Positions 10,299 through 20,529 are shown, counted from the stretch's first letter. The stretch is DNA of 64,000 nucleotides from Crossiella cryophila (GCF_014204915.1 NZ_JACHMH010000001.1:2542001-2606000), one strand, 5' to 3'. Numbers and translations: made by a program. The notes: generated by a model not told the origin, from the letters alone.

Positions 10299-13200
10299 GT
10301 GAACCTGGTCCCGGCACACCGAGGTGCCGGGGAGCTGTGGAGCAAGCCGCACCTGAAACCGACCGGAGCACCGTTGGGCGCCGCACCGTCACGTACCGAG
10401 ACCACCACCCCCGCTGACCACACCCCCGAAGTGCAGGCCAGCCCCGAACAGGTCCGCGACGAGCTGCTGGCACGCGCAGCCGCGACCGCGCCGGAGATCG
10501 GCGACCTCATCCGGCTGTACTACCGGCACGCGCCCGCGGAGGAGGTCACCGACGACGAGCCTGCCGTGCTCGCCGGGACCGTCCGCTCGCACTACGAACT
10601 CGCCGCCGCCCGGGTGCCGGGCCGGCCCGCGATCCGGGTGCTCAACCCCAGCGCCGGGGCCGATGGCTGGAGCTGCCCGGCGACCGTGGTGCAGATCGTC
10701 ACCGACGACATGCCCTACCTGGTCGACTCGGTGGCCGCCGAGCTGTCCCGCGGTGGCGTGCAGGCCCAGCGGGTGGTGCACCCCATCGTCGTGGTGCGCC
10801 GGGACGTCGCGGGCGGGCTGCACCAGGTGCTCACCGACGCCGATCCGGCCAACCCGCCCGCCGAGGCGCTGGCCGAGTCCTGGATGTACCTGGAAGTCGA
10901 CCTCATCACCGACCCGGACCGGGCCCGTGAGCTGGAACAGCGGCTGCTCTCGGTGCTCAACGACGTCCGCGAGGTCGTCGAGGACACCGACAAGATGAGC
11001 GGCACCGCCATCCAGCTCGCCGAGGAGCTGAGCAGCACCCCGCCGCCGCTGCCGGGCACCGAGGTCGCCGACGGCGCCGCGTTGCTGCGCTGGCTGGCCG
11101 ACGGCCACTTCACCTTCCTCGGCTACCGGCACTACGAGCTGGTCAGGGACACCCCGGACGGCGACCCGGCGCTGCGTGCGGTGCTCGCCTCCGGCCTCGG
11201 CGTGCTGCGCCAGGACAGCCTGGCCGCGCGCAGCCTGACCGCGGGGCCCGACTCCGCGGCGCAGGCGCTGGCACCCGAGCTGCTGGTGCTCACCCAGGCA
11301 TCCGCGCCCTCCACCGTGCACCGCTCGGTCTACCCGTACTACGTGGGTGTGAAGACCTTCGGCGCGGACGGCCAGGTCACCGGTGAGCACCGCTTCCTCG
11401 GCGTGCTGACCACCATCGCGTTGCACGACAACGTGCTGGAGATCCCGGTCATCGAGAACCGGGTGCGCGAGGTCATCCGGCGCGCCGGGTTCCCGCTGGA
11501 GTCCTACTCCGGGCAGCGGATGCTGGAGGAGATCCAGAACTACCCGCGCACCGAGCTGTTCTCCATCGACACCGACGCGCTCTACGACACCGTCACCAAG
11601 GTGCTGGCGCTGGCCGAACGCCGCAAGCTGCGGCTGTTCCTGCGCCGGGATCCGTACCGCCGCTTCTACTCCTGCCTGGTCTACCTGCCGCGCGACCGCT
11701 ACACCACGACCTCGCGGCTGGCCATGCAGGAGGTGCTGCTCGCCGAGCTGTCCGGCACCTCGCTGGAGTACAGCGCGCGGGTGGGCGAGTCCCAGCTGGC
11801 CAGGGTGCACTTCATGGTGCACACCGACCCGGCGGTGGACTCGGTGCCGGACACCACCCGGATCCAGCAGCAGCTCACCGACGCGGTGCGCAGCTGGGAC
11901 GACCTGATGGTGGACGCGGTGCTGGCCGAGCGGCAGGCCCAGTTCGAGGCCACCGGCGCGGTGACGCTGGCGGGCTCGGAGTCGGTCAACGAGCTGGGAC
12001 AGCGGTACTCGCTGGCCTTCCCGGAGGCATACAAGGAGGACTTCTCCGCCGAGGAGGGACTGGCCGACCTGCGCAGGCTGCAGGGCCTGCTGGACCAGGA
12101 CGGGCAGTCCGCGCTCTCCTTCTACGTGCCGGAGCACGCCGAGCCGGGCGAGCGCCGGTTCAAGCTGTACCTGTGCGGGCGCAGGGTCACCCTCTCCCAG
12201 GTGCTGCCGATGCTGCAGCGGATGGGCGTGGAGGTCGTCGACGAGCGGCCGTATGAGATCCGCCGCGAGGACGGCGCCCAGTGCTGGATCTTCGACTTCG
12301 GCCTGCGGCTGGAGACCGCGGTGCTGGAGCGGATCGGCACCGAGGACCTGGTCACCGTGCGCACCCGCTTCCAGGAGGCATTCGCCGCCGCCTGGCGCGG
12401 AGAGGCCGAGGTGGACGGCTTCAACCAGCTGGTGCTGCGCGCCGGACTGACCTGGCGGCAGGCCGCGCTGCTGCGCGCCTACGCCAAGTACCTGCGTCAG
12501 GCCCGCACCCCCTACAGCCAGGACTACATCGAGGACGCCTTCCTGGCGCACACCGAGGTGGCCACCGCGCTGGTCCGGCTGTTCGAGGCCCGGTTCGACC
12601 CCGCGGTCTCCGAGGAGACCAGGAAGGTGCAGACGGACAACCTGCACGCCGAACTGGCCGCCCGGATCGACGAGGTCACCAGCCTGGACGCGGACCGCAT
12701 CCTGCGCAGCTACCTCACGTTGATCAACGCCACCCTGCGCACCAACTACTTCTGGCGGGACGCCGAGGGCCAGCCGCGCTCCTACGTGGCCTTCAAGCTG
12801 GAGCCCAGGTCCATCCCCGACCTGCCGGAGCCGCGGCCGCGGTTCGAGATCTTCGTGTACTCGCCGCGGATCGAGGGCGTGCACCTGCGCTTCGGCCCGG
12901 TGGCCCGCGGTGGTCTGCGCTGGTCCGACCGGCGGGAGGACTTCCGCACCGAGATCCTGGGCCTGGTCAAGGCGCAGGCGGTGAAGAACGCGGTGATCGT
13001 GCCGGTCGGCGCCAAGGGCGGCTTCGTGGTCAAGCAGCCGCCCAAGCCCACCGGGGACGCCGGGCTGGACCGTGAGGCGTTCTGGGCCGAGGGCATCGCC
13101 TGCTACCGGATGTTCATCTCCGGCCTGCTCGACCTGACCGACAACCTGCAGGCAGGCCCGGACGGCAGCGCCGTGATCCCGGCCGACCAGGTGGTCCGGC

Positions 13201-15353
13201 ACGACGGCGACGACACCTACCTGGTGGTCGCCGCGGACAAGGGCACCGCGACCTTCTCCGACATCGCCAACGGCGTGGCCAAGGACTACGGCTTCTGGCT
13301 CGGCGACGCCTTCGCCTCCGGCGGCTCGGTGGGCTATGACCACAAGGCCATGGGCATCACCGCCCGCGGCGCCTGGGAGAGCGTGAAGCGGTACTTCCGC
13401 GAGCTGGGTCTGGACACCCAGACCGAGGAGTTCACCGTGGTCGGTGTCGGCGACATGTCCGGCGACGTCTTCGGCAACGGCATGCTGCTCTCCGAGCACA
13501 TCCGGCTGGTGGCCGCCTTCGACCACCGGCACATCTTCCTGGACCCGAACCCGGACGCGGCCGTCGGTTTCGCCGAGCGTGGCAGGCTGTTCGCGCTGCC
13601 CCGTTCCTCCTGGGACGACTACGACCGGGCCAAGATCAGCGAGGGCGGCGGGGTCTTCCCGCGCAGCGCCAAGTCGATCCCGGTCTCCCCGCAGGTGGCC
13701 GCGGCGCTGGGCCTGCCCGCGGGCATCGCCAAGCTGTCCCCGGCCGAGCTGATGAAGGCCATCCTGCTCGCGCAGGTCGACCTGCTGTGGAACGGCGGCA
13801 TCGGCACCTACGTCAAGGCCTCCACCGAATCGCACGCCGAGGTCGGCGACAAGGCCAACGACGCGCTGCGGGTGGACGGCAGGGCGCTGCGGGTCAAGGT
13901 GGTCGGCGAGGGCGGCAACCTGGGCCTGACCCAGCTCGGCCGGATCGAGTTCGCCAGGGCAGGCGGCAAGGTCAACACCGACGCGCTGGACAACTCCGCC
14001 GGCGTGGACTGCTCCGACCACGAGGTCAACATCAAGATCCTGCTGGACCGGCTGGTCGCCGACGGCAGGCTGGACGGCGCGCAGCGGGATGAGCTGCTGG
14101 CCGAGATGACCGACGAGGTCGCCGAGCTGGTGCTGGCGGACAACTACCGGCAGAACGCGGTGCTCGGCATCAGCCGCGCGCACGCCGCGCCGATGCTGTC
14201 CGTGCACGCCAGGCTGGTCGCCGACCTGGAGAAGCGCACCGGTCTGGACCGCGCGCTGGAGGCGCTGCCCACCCGCGAGCAGTTCAAGGCGCTGGAGTCC
14301 AGCGGCCAGGGGCTGACCTCGCCGGAACTGGCCACGCTGATGGCGCACGTCAAGCTCGCGCTCAAGGACGAGGTGCTGGCCAGCGACCTGCCCGAGTCCG
14401 GCGCGTTCGCCAGGCGGCTGCCCGAGTACTTCCCGTCCGCGCTGCGGGAGCGTTTCGGCGAGGCAATTCCCCGCCACCCGCTGCACCGGGAGATCACGAC
14501 CACGCTGCTGGTCAACGAGGTCGTGGACGGCGGCGGGGTGTCCTTCGCCTTCCGGCTGACCGAGGAACTCAACGCCAGCGCCACCGACGCGGTGCGCGCC
14601 TTCGCCATCGTGACCAAGGTCTTCGACCTGCCCTCGCTGTGGCGGGCCATCGACGAGCTGGACAACGTGGTGCCCACCGCGGTGGCCGACTCGATGATCC
14701 TGGAGGCCAGGCGGCTGCTGGACCGGGCCAGCCGCTGGCTGCTGTCCAACCGGCCGCAGCCACTGGCGGTGGGCGCGGAGATCGCCCGCTTCCAGGACCT
14801 GCTCGGCGAGGTCGGCCCGGACACCGTCGACCTGCTGCACGGCCGGGAACGCGAACAGGTGGTCGAGCACGCCGAACAGCTGGTCGCCGACGGCGTGCCG
14901 GTGGAGCTGGCCAGGCGGATCGCCTCGCTGCTGCACACCTACTGCCTGCTCGATGTCACCGAGGTGGCCGAACTGGCCGAGCGGGACAACGTGGCGGGCG
15001 AGCACAGCCAGCGGGAGGCCGCCGAGCTGTACTTCGCGATGTCCGAGCACCTGGACGTGGACCGGATGCTCACCTCGGTGAGCGCGCTGGAACGCGGCAA
15101 CCGCTGGCACGCGCTGGCCAGGCTGGCACTGCGGGACGACCTCTACGCCTCGCTGCGGGAGATCACCCTGGACGTGCTGCGCACCAGCGACGTGGACGAC
15201 AGCGTCGAGGTGAAGATCGAGAAGTGGGAGCAGGCCAACGTCTCCAGGCTGACCCGCGCCCGCGCCGCGCTGCAGGAGATCAAGGAGGTCGGCAAGCTGG
15301 ATCTGCCGACGCTGTCGGTGGTGGCTCGCCGGGTGCGCAGTATCGTCCGCTGA
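10299..15353 (+). CDS. gdh: NAD-specific glutamate dehydrogenase, large (180-kDa class)
   Basis: Catalyses reversible oxidative deamination of glutamate to 2-oxoglutarate with NAD; in actinobacteria it mainly serves glutamate catabolism. The product is about 1684 residues, the size of the 180-kDa class (Rv2476c-like). A long N-terminal regulatory part carries ACT-like segments (for example MPYLVDSVAAELSRGGVQAQ near 130). The catalytic core has VKNAVIVPVGAKGGFV around 895-910, with the substrate lysine in GAKGG, and the nucleotide-binding stretch VVGVGDMSGDVFGNG near 1048. The chosen GTG at 10299 follows GGAG nine bases upstream; the frame also opens at a TTG at 10212. The 140-base gap behind the GGDEF-like gene may hold its own promoter. 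The thioesterase start overlaps the stop by one base (TGATG), so the downstream genes are coupled. Confidence 0.93.
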   Translation: MNLVPAHRGAGELWSKPHLKPTGAPLGAAPSRTETTTPADHTPEVQASPEQVRDELLARAAATAPEIGDLIRLYYRHAPAEEVTDDEPAVLAGTVRSHYELAAARVPGRPAIRVLNPSAGADGWSCPATVVQIVTDDMPYLVDSVAAELSRGGVQAQRVVHPIVVVRRDVAGGLHQVLTDADPANPPAEALAESWMYLEVDLITDPDRARELEQRLLSVLNDVREVVEDTDKMSGTAIQLAEELSSTPPPLPGTEVADGAALLRWLADGHFTFLGYRHYELVRDTPDGDPALRAVLASGLGVLRQDSLAARSLTAGPDSAAQALAPELLVLTQASAPSTVHRSVYPYYVGVKTFGADGQVTGEHRFLGVLTTIALHDNVLEIPVIENRVREVIRRAGFPLESYSGQRMLEEIQNYPRTELFSIDTDALYDTVTKVLALAERRKLRLFLRRDPYRRFYSCLVYLPRDRYTTTSRLAMQEVLLAELSGTSLEYSARVGESQLARVHFMVHTDPAVDSVPDTTRIQQQLTDAVRSWDDLMVDAVLAERQAQFEATGAVTLAGSESVNELGQRYSLAFPEAYKEDFSAEEGLADLRRLQGLLDQDGQSALSFYVPEHAEPGERRFKLYLCGRRVTLSQVLPMLQRMGVEVVDERPYEIRREDGAQCWIFDFGLRLETAVLERIGTEDLVTVRTRFQEAFAAAWRGEAEVDGFNQLVLRAGLTWRQAALLRAYAKYLRQARTPYSQDYIEDAFLAHTEVATALVRLFEARFDPAVSEETRKVQTDNLHAELAARIDEVTSLDADRILRSYLTLINATLRTNYFWRDAEGQPRSYVAFKLEPRSIPDLPEPRPRFEIFVYSPRIEGVHLRFGPVARGGLRWSDRREDFRTEILGLVKAQAVKNAVIVPVGAKGGFVVKQPPKPTGDAGLDREAFWAEGIACYRMFISGLLDLTDNLQAGPDGSAVIPADQVVRHDGDDTYLVVAADKGTATFSDIANGVAKDYGFWLGDAFASGGSVGYDHKAMGITARGAWESVKRYFRELGLDTQTEEFTVVGVGDMSGDVFGNGMLLSEHIRLVAAFDHRHIFLDPNPDAAVGFAERGRLFALPRSSWDDYDRAKISEGGGVFPRSAKSIPVSPQVAAALGLPAGIAKLSPAELMKAILLAQVDLLWNGGIGTYVKASTESHAEVGDKANDALRVDGRALRVKVVGEGGNLGLTQLGRIEFARAGGKVNTDALDNSAGVDCSDHEVNIKILLDRLVADGRLDGAQRDELLAEMTDEVAELVLADNYRQNAVLGISRAHAAPMLSVHARLVADLEKRTGLDRALEALPTREQFKALESSGQGLTSPELATLMAHVKLALKDEVLASDLPESGAFARRLPEYFPSALRERFGEAIPRHPLHREITTTLLVNEVVDGGGVSFAFRLTEELNASATDAVRAFAIVTKVFDLPSLWRAIDELDNVVPTAVADSMILEARRLLDRASRWLLSNRPQPLAVGAEIARFQDLLGEVGPDTVDLLHGREREQVVEHAEQLVADGVPVELARRIASLLHTYCLLDVTEVAELAERDNVAGEHSQREAAELYFAMSEHLDVDRMLTSVSALERGNRWHALARLALRDDLYASLREITLDVLRTSDVDDSVEVKIEKWEQANVSRLTRARAALQEIKEVGKLDLPTLSVVARRVRSIVR

Positions 15354-15784
15354 TGCCCGTCTACATCACGCAGGTGCGGCCGCGCTGGGCCGACATGGAC
15401 GTGTTCCACCATGTCAACCACGCCGCCGTGGTCACCCTGCTGGAGGAGGCCCGAGCCGGGCTGCTGTTCGTGCAGGCAGCGCGGCTCGGGTTCGCCGAGT
15501 TGTCCAACGGCCTGGTGCTCTCCCGGCTGGAGGTCGACTACAAGGGCCAGCTGCGCTACACCGGCGGCGAGGTCTACGCGGAGGTGAGCATCGAGAACCT
15601 GCGGCACGCCAGCTTCGTGGTGCGGCACACTCTGCACACGGGCGCGAATGCGGAGGACCCGGTCGCGGTGACGGCGCGGACCACGCTGGTCCCCTTCGAC
15701 GTGTCCGCACAACGACCACGACGATTGAGTGGAGCCGAGCGGGAGTTCCTCGCCGGTTACCAGGTGGGGGAGAGTGTTGGCTGA
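15353..15784 (+). CDS. Acyl-CoA thioesterase (4HBT, hotdog fold)
   Basis: Small hotdog-fold hydrolase of 143 residues of the 4-hydroxybenzoyl-CoA thioesterase/YbgC type. The segment RWADMDVFHHVNHAAVVTLLE at about 10-30 has the Asp and HVNH motif of this family's catalytic site. It begins at the ATG overlapping the glutamate dehydrogenase stop and runs 11 bases into the next gene, so gdh, this gene and the next form a translationally coupled trio, as in Rv2476c-Rv2475c-Rv2474c. The acyl-CoA substrate is unknown. Confidence 0.87.
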   Translation: MPVYITQVRPRWADMDVFHHVNHAAVVTLLEEARAGLLFVQAARLGFAELSNGLVLSRLEVDYKGQLRYTGGEVYAEVSIENLRHASFVVRHTLHTGANAEDPVAVTARTTLVPFDVSAQRPRRLSGAEREFLAGYQVGESVG

Positions 15785-16412
15785 GTTGCACGTGCCCGAT
15801 CCGGTGGAGCGGGACGATCTCGGCGCGTTCGTGGCCAGGGCGGTACGGCTGGACCAGCAGGTGGCGGTGCGGCTGAAGGAACGCGAGGGCGGGCTGCTGG
15901 ACGCCTGGGCGAGCACCCCGTTCGACGTGCTGGCCACCAGGTCCGTCCAGGGCGCTATCCAGCCCTCGGACGTCACGGTGACCGGCAACGAGCTGCTCAC
16001 CGCGCTGGCCGTGGTCGGCGGCGAACGGGTCGATCCGGGGCCGCCGAGGGACATGCTGTGGCGCTCCGCGCTGCCGCCGGCCATCGGCTGGCTGCACGTG
16101 GACCTGCTGCCGGTCGCGGTGATCAGCGAGCTGGCCGACCGGGGGGTGGAGCTGGCCAAGGAGAACACCGGCCCGACCGGCACCCCGCCCGCCTCGCTGC
16201 TGGACCAGACCGTGCTGACGGTCTCCGGCAGCGGGCTGGACGTGAAGGTGCCGCTGCGGGCGCTGTTCGCCTTGTCCGGCATGGGTTTCCTCAGCGGTGG
16301 CCCGGCCGACGACGTGGTGAAGGTGACCGCGACGGACGCCTGGATGCGCATCGACGCCCGCTTCGGCGCGGTGGTCCGGCGCAGGCACGCCCTGCTGCCG
16401 CTGCTGGTCTGA
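15774..16412 (+). CDS. Conserved actinobacterial protein of unknown function (Rv2474c-like)
   Basis: Soluble protein of about 212 residues, rich in Leu/Ala/Val, without signal peptide, membrane segments or a recognisable catalytic motif. It follows the thioesterase directly. A GTG at 15774 and a TTG at 15777 are alternative starts, both behind a GGGGGAG ribosome site and both overlapping the upstream gene. Size and position match Rv2474c of M. tuberculosis, recalled from gene order. No function is known to me; the tight coupling suggests a role linked to glutamate dehydrogenase or the thioesterase. Confidence 0.75.
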   Translation: MLAELHVPDPVERDDLGAFVARAVRLDQQVAVRLKEREGGLLDAWASTPFDVLATRSVQGAIQPSDVTVTGNELLTALAVVGGERVDPGPPRDMLWRSALPPAIGWLHVDLLPVAVISELADRGVELAKENTGPTGTPPASLLDQTVLTVSGSGLDVKVPLRALFALSGMGFLSGGPADDVVKVTATDAWMRIDARFGAVVRRRHALLPLLV

Positions 16413-16416
16413 GGTC

Positions 16417-17340
16417 TCAGGCGGCGGGGGCCACCGGCTCCCGCCGCTTCTCCTTGCGTGGCAACGCGAGCAGCCCCAGGCCGGCCAGCACCAGCAGCGC
16501 GCCCAGCACGCCGCCGCCGGTGAACGGCTCGCCCAGCACCAGCTCGCCCAGCAGCGCGGCCACCACCGGCTCGGCCAGGTTGAGCGTGGCCACGTTGGCC
16601 GCGGGCAGCACCCGCAGGCCGGCGCCGAAGAGCAGGTAGGCCAGCACGGTCGGCACCAGCACCAGGTAGCCGATCACGCCCAGCCCGGACAGCCAGGCCG
16701 GGTCGCCGCCGTCCAGTCCACCGGGGAAACGCCACAGCAGCACCGGCAGCAGCGCGAGTCCGCCTGCGGCGAAGAGCAGGCCCATCGTCCCGTCCGAGCG
16801 CTGCCCTGCGGAGATCATCTTTGCCGCGCAGACGGTGTAGATCGCGTAGCCCAGTCCGGCGGCCAGCGCGAGCACCGCGCCCAGCACCGCGTCCGAGCCA
16901 CTGCCGCCGGTGCCGGGACTGGAGAGCACCAGGGTGCCGACCCCGGCCACGGCGAGCCCGGTGGCGGCCAGCCAGGTGCCGCCGGGCCGTTGCCCGGTGA
17001 CCAGCCACTGCACCAGTCCGGTCCACACGGGGCAGGAGCCGAGTGCGGTGATGGTGCCGACCGCGACCCCGGCCATGGACACCCCGGAGAAGAATCCGAC
17101 CTGGTAGACGGCCACGCCGACGGCGCCGATGAGCACCAGTGGCCAGGACGCCCTCGGCACGTTCCGGAACGCGCCACGCAGCGCGGCCAGGCCGAGCAGG
17201 ACCGCCCCGGCCAGCACCACCCTGGCCGAGCCGACGGTCAGCGGGTCCAGGCCGGTGGGGCCGAGGGCCTGGGCGGTGCCGGTGGTGCCGAACAGCACCG
17301 CGGCGGCCAGTACCAGCAGGGCAGCGCGTCCAGTGTTCAT
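16417..17340 (-). CDS. EamA/DMT-superfamily transporter
   Basis: Integral membrane permease of 307 residues with about ten hydrophobic helices and the internal duplication of the EamA (drug/metabolite) family: the first half opens ALLVLAAAVLFGTTGTAQAL and the second covers residues 150-290. The C-terminus ends with a basic cytoplasmic tail (RKEKRREPVAPAA). The ATG at 17338-17340 is preferred because the longer frame adds a hydrophilic Arg/Pro-rich leader that would precede the first membrane helix. It converges with the Rv2474c-like gene only four bases away. Likely exports a metabolite or amino acid; specificity unknown. Confidence 0.88.
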   Translation of the reverse strand: MNTGRAALLVLAAAVLFGTTGTAQALGPTGLDPLTVGSARVVLAGAVLLGLAALRGAFRNVPRASWPLVLIGAVGVAVYQVGFFSGVSMAGVAVGTITALGSCPVWTGLVQWLVTGQRPGGTWLAATGLAVAGVGTLVLSSPGTGGSGSDAVLGAVLALAAGLGYAIYTVCAAKMISAGQRSDGTMGLLFAAGGLALLPVLLWRFPGGLDGGDPAWLSGLGVIGYLVLVPTVLAYLLFGAGLRVLPAANVATLNLAEPVVAALLGELVLGEPFTGGGVLGALLVLAGLGLLALPRKEKRREPVAPAA

Positions 17341-17395
17341 CGCCGCCGATCCTGCGGCACCCGGCCGACCTGAGTCGACCGGGTTTCCCACCAAC

Positions 17396-19012
17396 TCAGA
17401 CGAGCCAGGCCGCGGTGTCCGGCGGCAGGTGTTCGCCTTCAAGGGGACCGCTGGTCAGCAGCACCTCGCCGGGCGGCAGCGGGACCAGCGCGCCGGAGGT
17501 GTTGAGCGCGCAGATCAGCCCGCCGGGCTTGCGGCGGAAGGCGAAGCAGCCGGCAGGCGCGCCGTACCACTCGACCTCGTCGCCACGCAGCGCTTCGTGG
17601 CTCTTGCGCAGCTCCAGGGCCTGCCGGTACAGCGAGAGCATCGAGGCGGGGTCCTCCAGCTGGGCCTCCACGGTCAGCGCGGCCCACTCCGGCGGCATCG
17701 GCAGCCAGGTGTTGTCGCCGGGGGAGAAGCCGAACGGCGGGTTCTCGCCCTCCCATGGCATCGGCACCCGGCAGCCGTCCCGGCCCCGTTCGGTGTGCCC
17801 GGAGCGTTCCCAGGACGGGTCCTGCAGCGCCCAGTCCGGCAGCTCCACGTTGGGCAGGCCGAGTTCCTCGCCGTTGTAGAGGTAGACCACGCCGGGCAGG
17901 GCCAGTTCGACCAGGGTCATCGCCCTGGCCCGCTTGACGCCCAGTTCGCCGCCGCCGTAGCGGGTGACGTGCCGGACGACGTCGTGGTTGGACAGCGTCC
18001 AGGTGGGCAGCGCGCCCACCTCGCGCACCGCGGCCAGCGAGTGGTCGATGGCGCCGCGGATGCCGTCGGCGTCGAAGTCGGTCTCCACCAGGCGGAAGTT
18101 GAAGCCCAGGTGCAGCTCGTCCGGGCGGACGTAGCGGGACATCCGCTCGTCGTCCTGCACCCAGATCTCACCGACGGCCATCCGGCCCGGGTACTCGTCC
18201 ATCACCTTGCGGATCATGCGGTGGATGTCGTGCACGCCGTCGTTGTCGAAGCGCGGATCGCGGTTGTTGTCGAAGAGCAGGTGCGGGCCGGGCATGTCCT
18301 CGGGGTTCATGTCCGGCAGCCCGGCGGGCTTGACCATGCCGTGCGCGACGTCGATGCGGAACCCGTCCACCCCGCGGTCCAGCCAGAACCGCAGGGTCTG
18401 CTCAAGGTCGGCCCAGACCTCGGGGTGCTGCCAGTTCAGGTCGGGCTGTTCGGGGGCGAACAGGTGCAGGTACCACTGGCCGTCGTCGACCCTGGTCCAG
18501 GCCGGTCCGCCGAAGATGCTCGGCCAGTTGTTCGGCGGCTCCGCGCCGTCGGGGCCGCGGCCCTCGCGGAAGATGTAGCGCTCCCGCTCCGGGCTGCCCT
18601 GCCCGGCCACCAGCGCGGCCTGGAACCAGTCGTGCTGGTCGCTGCTGTGGTTGGGCACCAGGTCGACGGTGACCTTGATGTTCTGCGCGTGCGCGTCGGC
18701 GATGAGCCGGTCGAAGGCGGCGAGGTCACCGAAGAGCGGGTCCACATCGCGCGCGTCGGCCACGTCGTAGCCGTGATCGGCCATGGGGGAGCGGTAGAAC
18801 GGGGTCAGCCAGAGCGCGTCGACACCGAGCAGTTCGAGGTAGCCGAGCCGGGACCGGATGCCCTCCAGATCACCCACTCCGTCGCCGTCGGAGTCGGCGA
18901 AGGACCGGACGTAGACCTGGTAGAAGACGGAGTCCCGCCACCAGGGAGGCGCCGCGGCAGGATCAACACTGCCCCCGGCGATGTCGGGGTCCACCTCGGG
19001 CGATCGTCGCAC
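17396..19012 (-). CDS. aglA: Alpha-glucosidase (GH13, oligo-1,6-glucosidase type)
   Basis: Cytoplasmic glycoside hydrolase of 538 residues cleaving terminal alpha-glucosidic bonds of malto- or isomalto-oligosaccharides. GH13 conserved regions are all present: DLVPNHSSDQH at 117-127, GFRIDVAHG with nucleophile Asp221, acid/base Glu282 in AVGEIWV, and Asp344 in LSNHDVVRH. No signal peptide. The start is a GTG at 19010-19012; the nearest upstream ATG is out of frame. In M. tuberculosis aglA (Rv2471) likewise neighbours glbO. Exact substrate (maltose, trehalose-derived or sucrose-type) cannot be decided from motifs alone. Confidence 0.9.
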   Translation of the reverse strand: MRRSPEVDPDIAGGSVDPAAAPPWWRDSVFYQVYVRSFADSDGDGVGDLEGIRSRLGYLELLGVDALWLTPFYRSPMADHGYDVADARDVDPLFGDLAAFDRLIADAHAQNIKVTVDLVPNHSSDQHDWFQAALVAGQGSPERERYIFREGRGPDGAEPPNNWPSIFGGPAWTRVDDGQWYLHLFAPEQPDLNWQHPEVWADLEQTLRFWLDRGVDGFRIDVAHGMVKPAGLPDMNPEDMPGPHLLFDNNRDPRFDNDGVHDIHRMIRKVMDEYPGRMAVGEIWVQDDERMSRYVRPDELHLGFNFRLVETDFDADGIRGAIDHSLAAVREVGALPTWTLSNHDVVRHVTRYGGGELGVKRARAMTLVELALPGVVYLYNGEELGLPNVELPDWALQDPSWERSGHTERGRDGCRVPMPWEGENPPFGFSPGDNTWLPMPPEWAALTVEAQLEDPASMLSLYRQALELRKSHEALRGDEVEWYGAPAGCFAFRRKPGGLICALNTSGALVPLPPGEVLLTSGPLEGEHLPPDTAAWLV

Positions 19013-19093
19013 GATGGTTCATCCTGCCACCCGGGTCCGACATTCAAGGGCGGGTTGGGTGATCCGTGAGTTTCCCGACTTTCGCGGTCTGGA

Positions 19094-19486
19094 TCACACC
19101 CAGGAGTTGACCAAGCTGTTAGCGGCCATCTCCATGTAGGCCCACAGCTGGTCACGGCGTTCCGGCGCCAGTCCGGCCTCGTCGACGGCGACCCGCATGC
19201 AGCGCAGCCAGGCGTCCCGTTCGATCGGCCCGATGGTGAACGGCACGTGCCGCATCCGCAGCCGAGGGTGCCCGCGCTGGTCGGAGTAGGTGTGCGGGCC
19301 GCCCCAGTACTGCATCAGGAACAGCCGCAGCCGCTCCTCGGCCGGGCCGAGGTCCTGCTCCGGGTACATCGGCCGCAGCACCTCGTCCTTGGCCACCTCG
19401 GCGTAGAAGCGCCCCACGATGCGGTGGAAGGTGTCCTCGCCGCCGACGAGGTCGTAGAAGGTCTCCGGAGTGCCCATGACTGCCAT
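19094..19486 (-). CDS. glbO: Group II truncated haemoglobin GlbO
   Basis: Small haem protein of 130 residues (127 if the Met of MGTPETF is used), proposed in mycobacteria to handle O2/NO or support membrane respiration. Key haem-pocket residues of trHbO are in place: Tyr28 (B10), Tyr41 (CD1), proximal His80 (F8) in MRHVPF and Trp93 (G8) in RDAWLRCM. It starts 13 bases after the MscS gene stop on the same strand, so the two are probably one transcript. Same region as Rv2470. Confidence 0.95.
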   Translation of the reverse strand: MAVMGTPETFYDLVGGEDTFHRIVGRFYAEVAKDEVLRPMYPEQDLGPAEERLRLFLMQYWGGPHTYSDQRGHPRLRMRHVPFTIGPIERDAWLRCMRVAVDEAGLAPERRDQLWAYMEMAANSLVNSWV

Positions 19487-19499
19487 TCTCCCCGTTGCC

Positions 19500-20507
19500 T
19501 CAGGTCTTGGGTTTCTCCGGGGCAGGCGGCGCCTCGGGTCCGTTGGGCCGCCCGTTCGGGTAAGGCGGTTCGATGCCAGCCTCGTCGTAGGCGGCCATGA
19601 TCTTGGCCCGCAGCGCCCGCTGCACCGCCCACTGGCGGCCGGGGCGGACCTTGACCGTCATCCGCAGGGTCACCGTGTCCGCGGTGACCTTCTCCACGCC
19701 GAGCACCTCCGGCGGCTCCAGCACGTCCTCCAGCAGCGGCGTCCTGGTCGCCGCGTCGGTGACCACCTCGGCCATCAGCTCGGTGGCCCTGGCCGCGTCC
19801 ACGTTGTGCGCCACCGGGAAGTCGACCACCGCGACCGCGAAGCCCTGGCTGGAGTTGCCCACCCGCAGCACCTCGCCGTTGCGCACGTACCAGACCGTGC
19901 CGTTGACATCCCGCAGCGTGGTGACCCGCAGGCCAACCGTCTCGATGGTGCCGGTGGCCGGGCCGAGGTCGACCACGTCGCCGACGCCGTACTGGTCCTC
20001 CAGCATCATGAAGATGCCGGACAGGAAGTCCTTGATCAGGTTCTGCGCGCCGAAACCGATGGCCACGCCCAGCACGCCGGCCGAGGCGATGATCGGCGTG
20101 ATGTCGATGGTCAGCGTTTCCAGGATCATCAGGAACGCGATGCCGAAGACCAGCAGCGAGGTGATCGACTTCAGCAGCGAGCCGATGGTCTTGGCCCGCT
20201 GCGCCCGCCGCTCGGACAGCAACGGCCCGGCCGCCGCCTTGATCGCCTCCGGCGCCCGCTCCTTGAGCGGCCGCAGCAGCACCGGCACCCGGCCGGCCCC
20301 GGAGTTCGAGGTCAGCTTGTCGATCATCCGCCGGAGCAGGTAGCGCAGCAGGAACGCGCCGACCATGATCAGGATGATCTTGATCGGCTTGGTGATGATC
20401 CACGGGTTGTTCGCTAGCCACTCAGCCGAGCTGAGCAGCCATTCCTGTGATTCACGCACGGACGGCTGGGCGGTCATGTCACTAACTTGGGTGACAACGT
20501 TCGGCAC
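19500..20507 (-). CDS. Small-conductance mechanosensitive channel (MscS family)
   Basis: Membrane channel opening on hypo-osmotic stretch. The product is 335 residues (325 from an internal Met at MTAQPSVRE). It has a hydrophobic helix near 40-58 ([17 protein letters not shown]), two more around 108-160, and the MscS pore/beta domain with [20 protein letters not shown] near 137-156, followed by the VGDVVDLG...GTIETVGLR segment diagnostic of MscS. The C-terminus is a Pro/Lys-rich tail. It lies immediately upstream of glbO in the same direction. The ion-channel assignment is firm; the osmotic role is family knowledge. Confidence 0.92.
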   Translation of the reverse strand: MPNVVTQVSDMTAQPSVRESQEWLLSSAEWLANNPWIITKPIKIILIMVGAFLLRYLLRRMIDKLTSNSGAGRVPVLLRPLKERAPEAIKAAAGPLLSERRAQRAKTIGSLLKSITSLLVFGIAFLMILETLTIDITPIIASAGVLGVAIGFGAQNLIKDFLSGIFMMLEDQYGVGDVVDLGPATGTIETVGLRVTTLRDVNGTVWYVRNGEVLRVGNSSQGFAVAVVDFPVAHNVDAARATELMAEVVTDAATRTPLLEDVLEPPEVLGVEKVTADTVTLRMTVKVRPGRQWAVQRALRAKIMAAYDEAGIEPPYPNGRPNGPEAPPAPEKPKT

Positions 20508-20529
20508 GGTGCCATGTTACGGAGCGGTC

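Noticed and set aside
10389-15110. 1573-codon minus-strand frame opposite glutamate dehydrogenase
   Set aside because: Antisense shadow typical of high-GC DNA; the plus-strand product is a complete, well-known enzyme.
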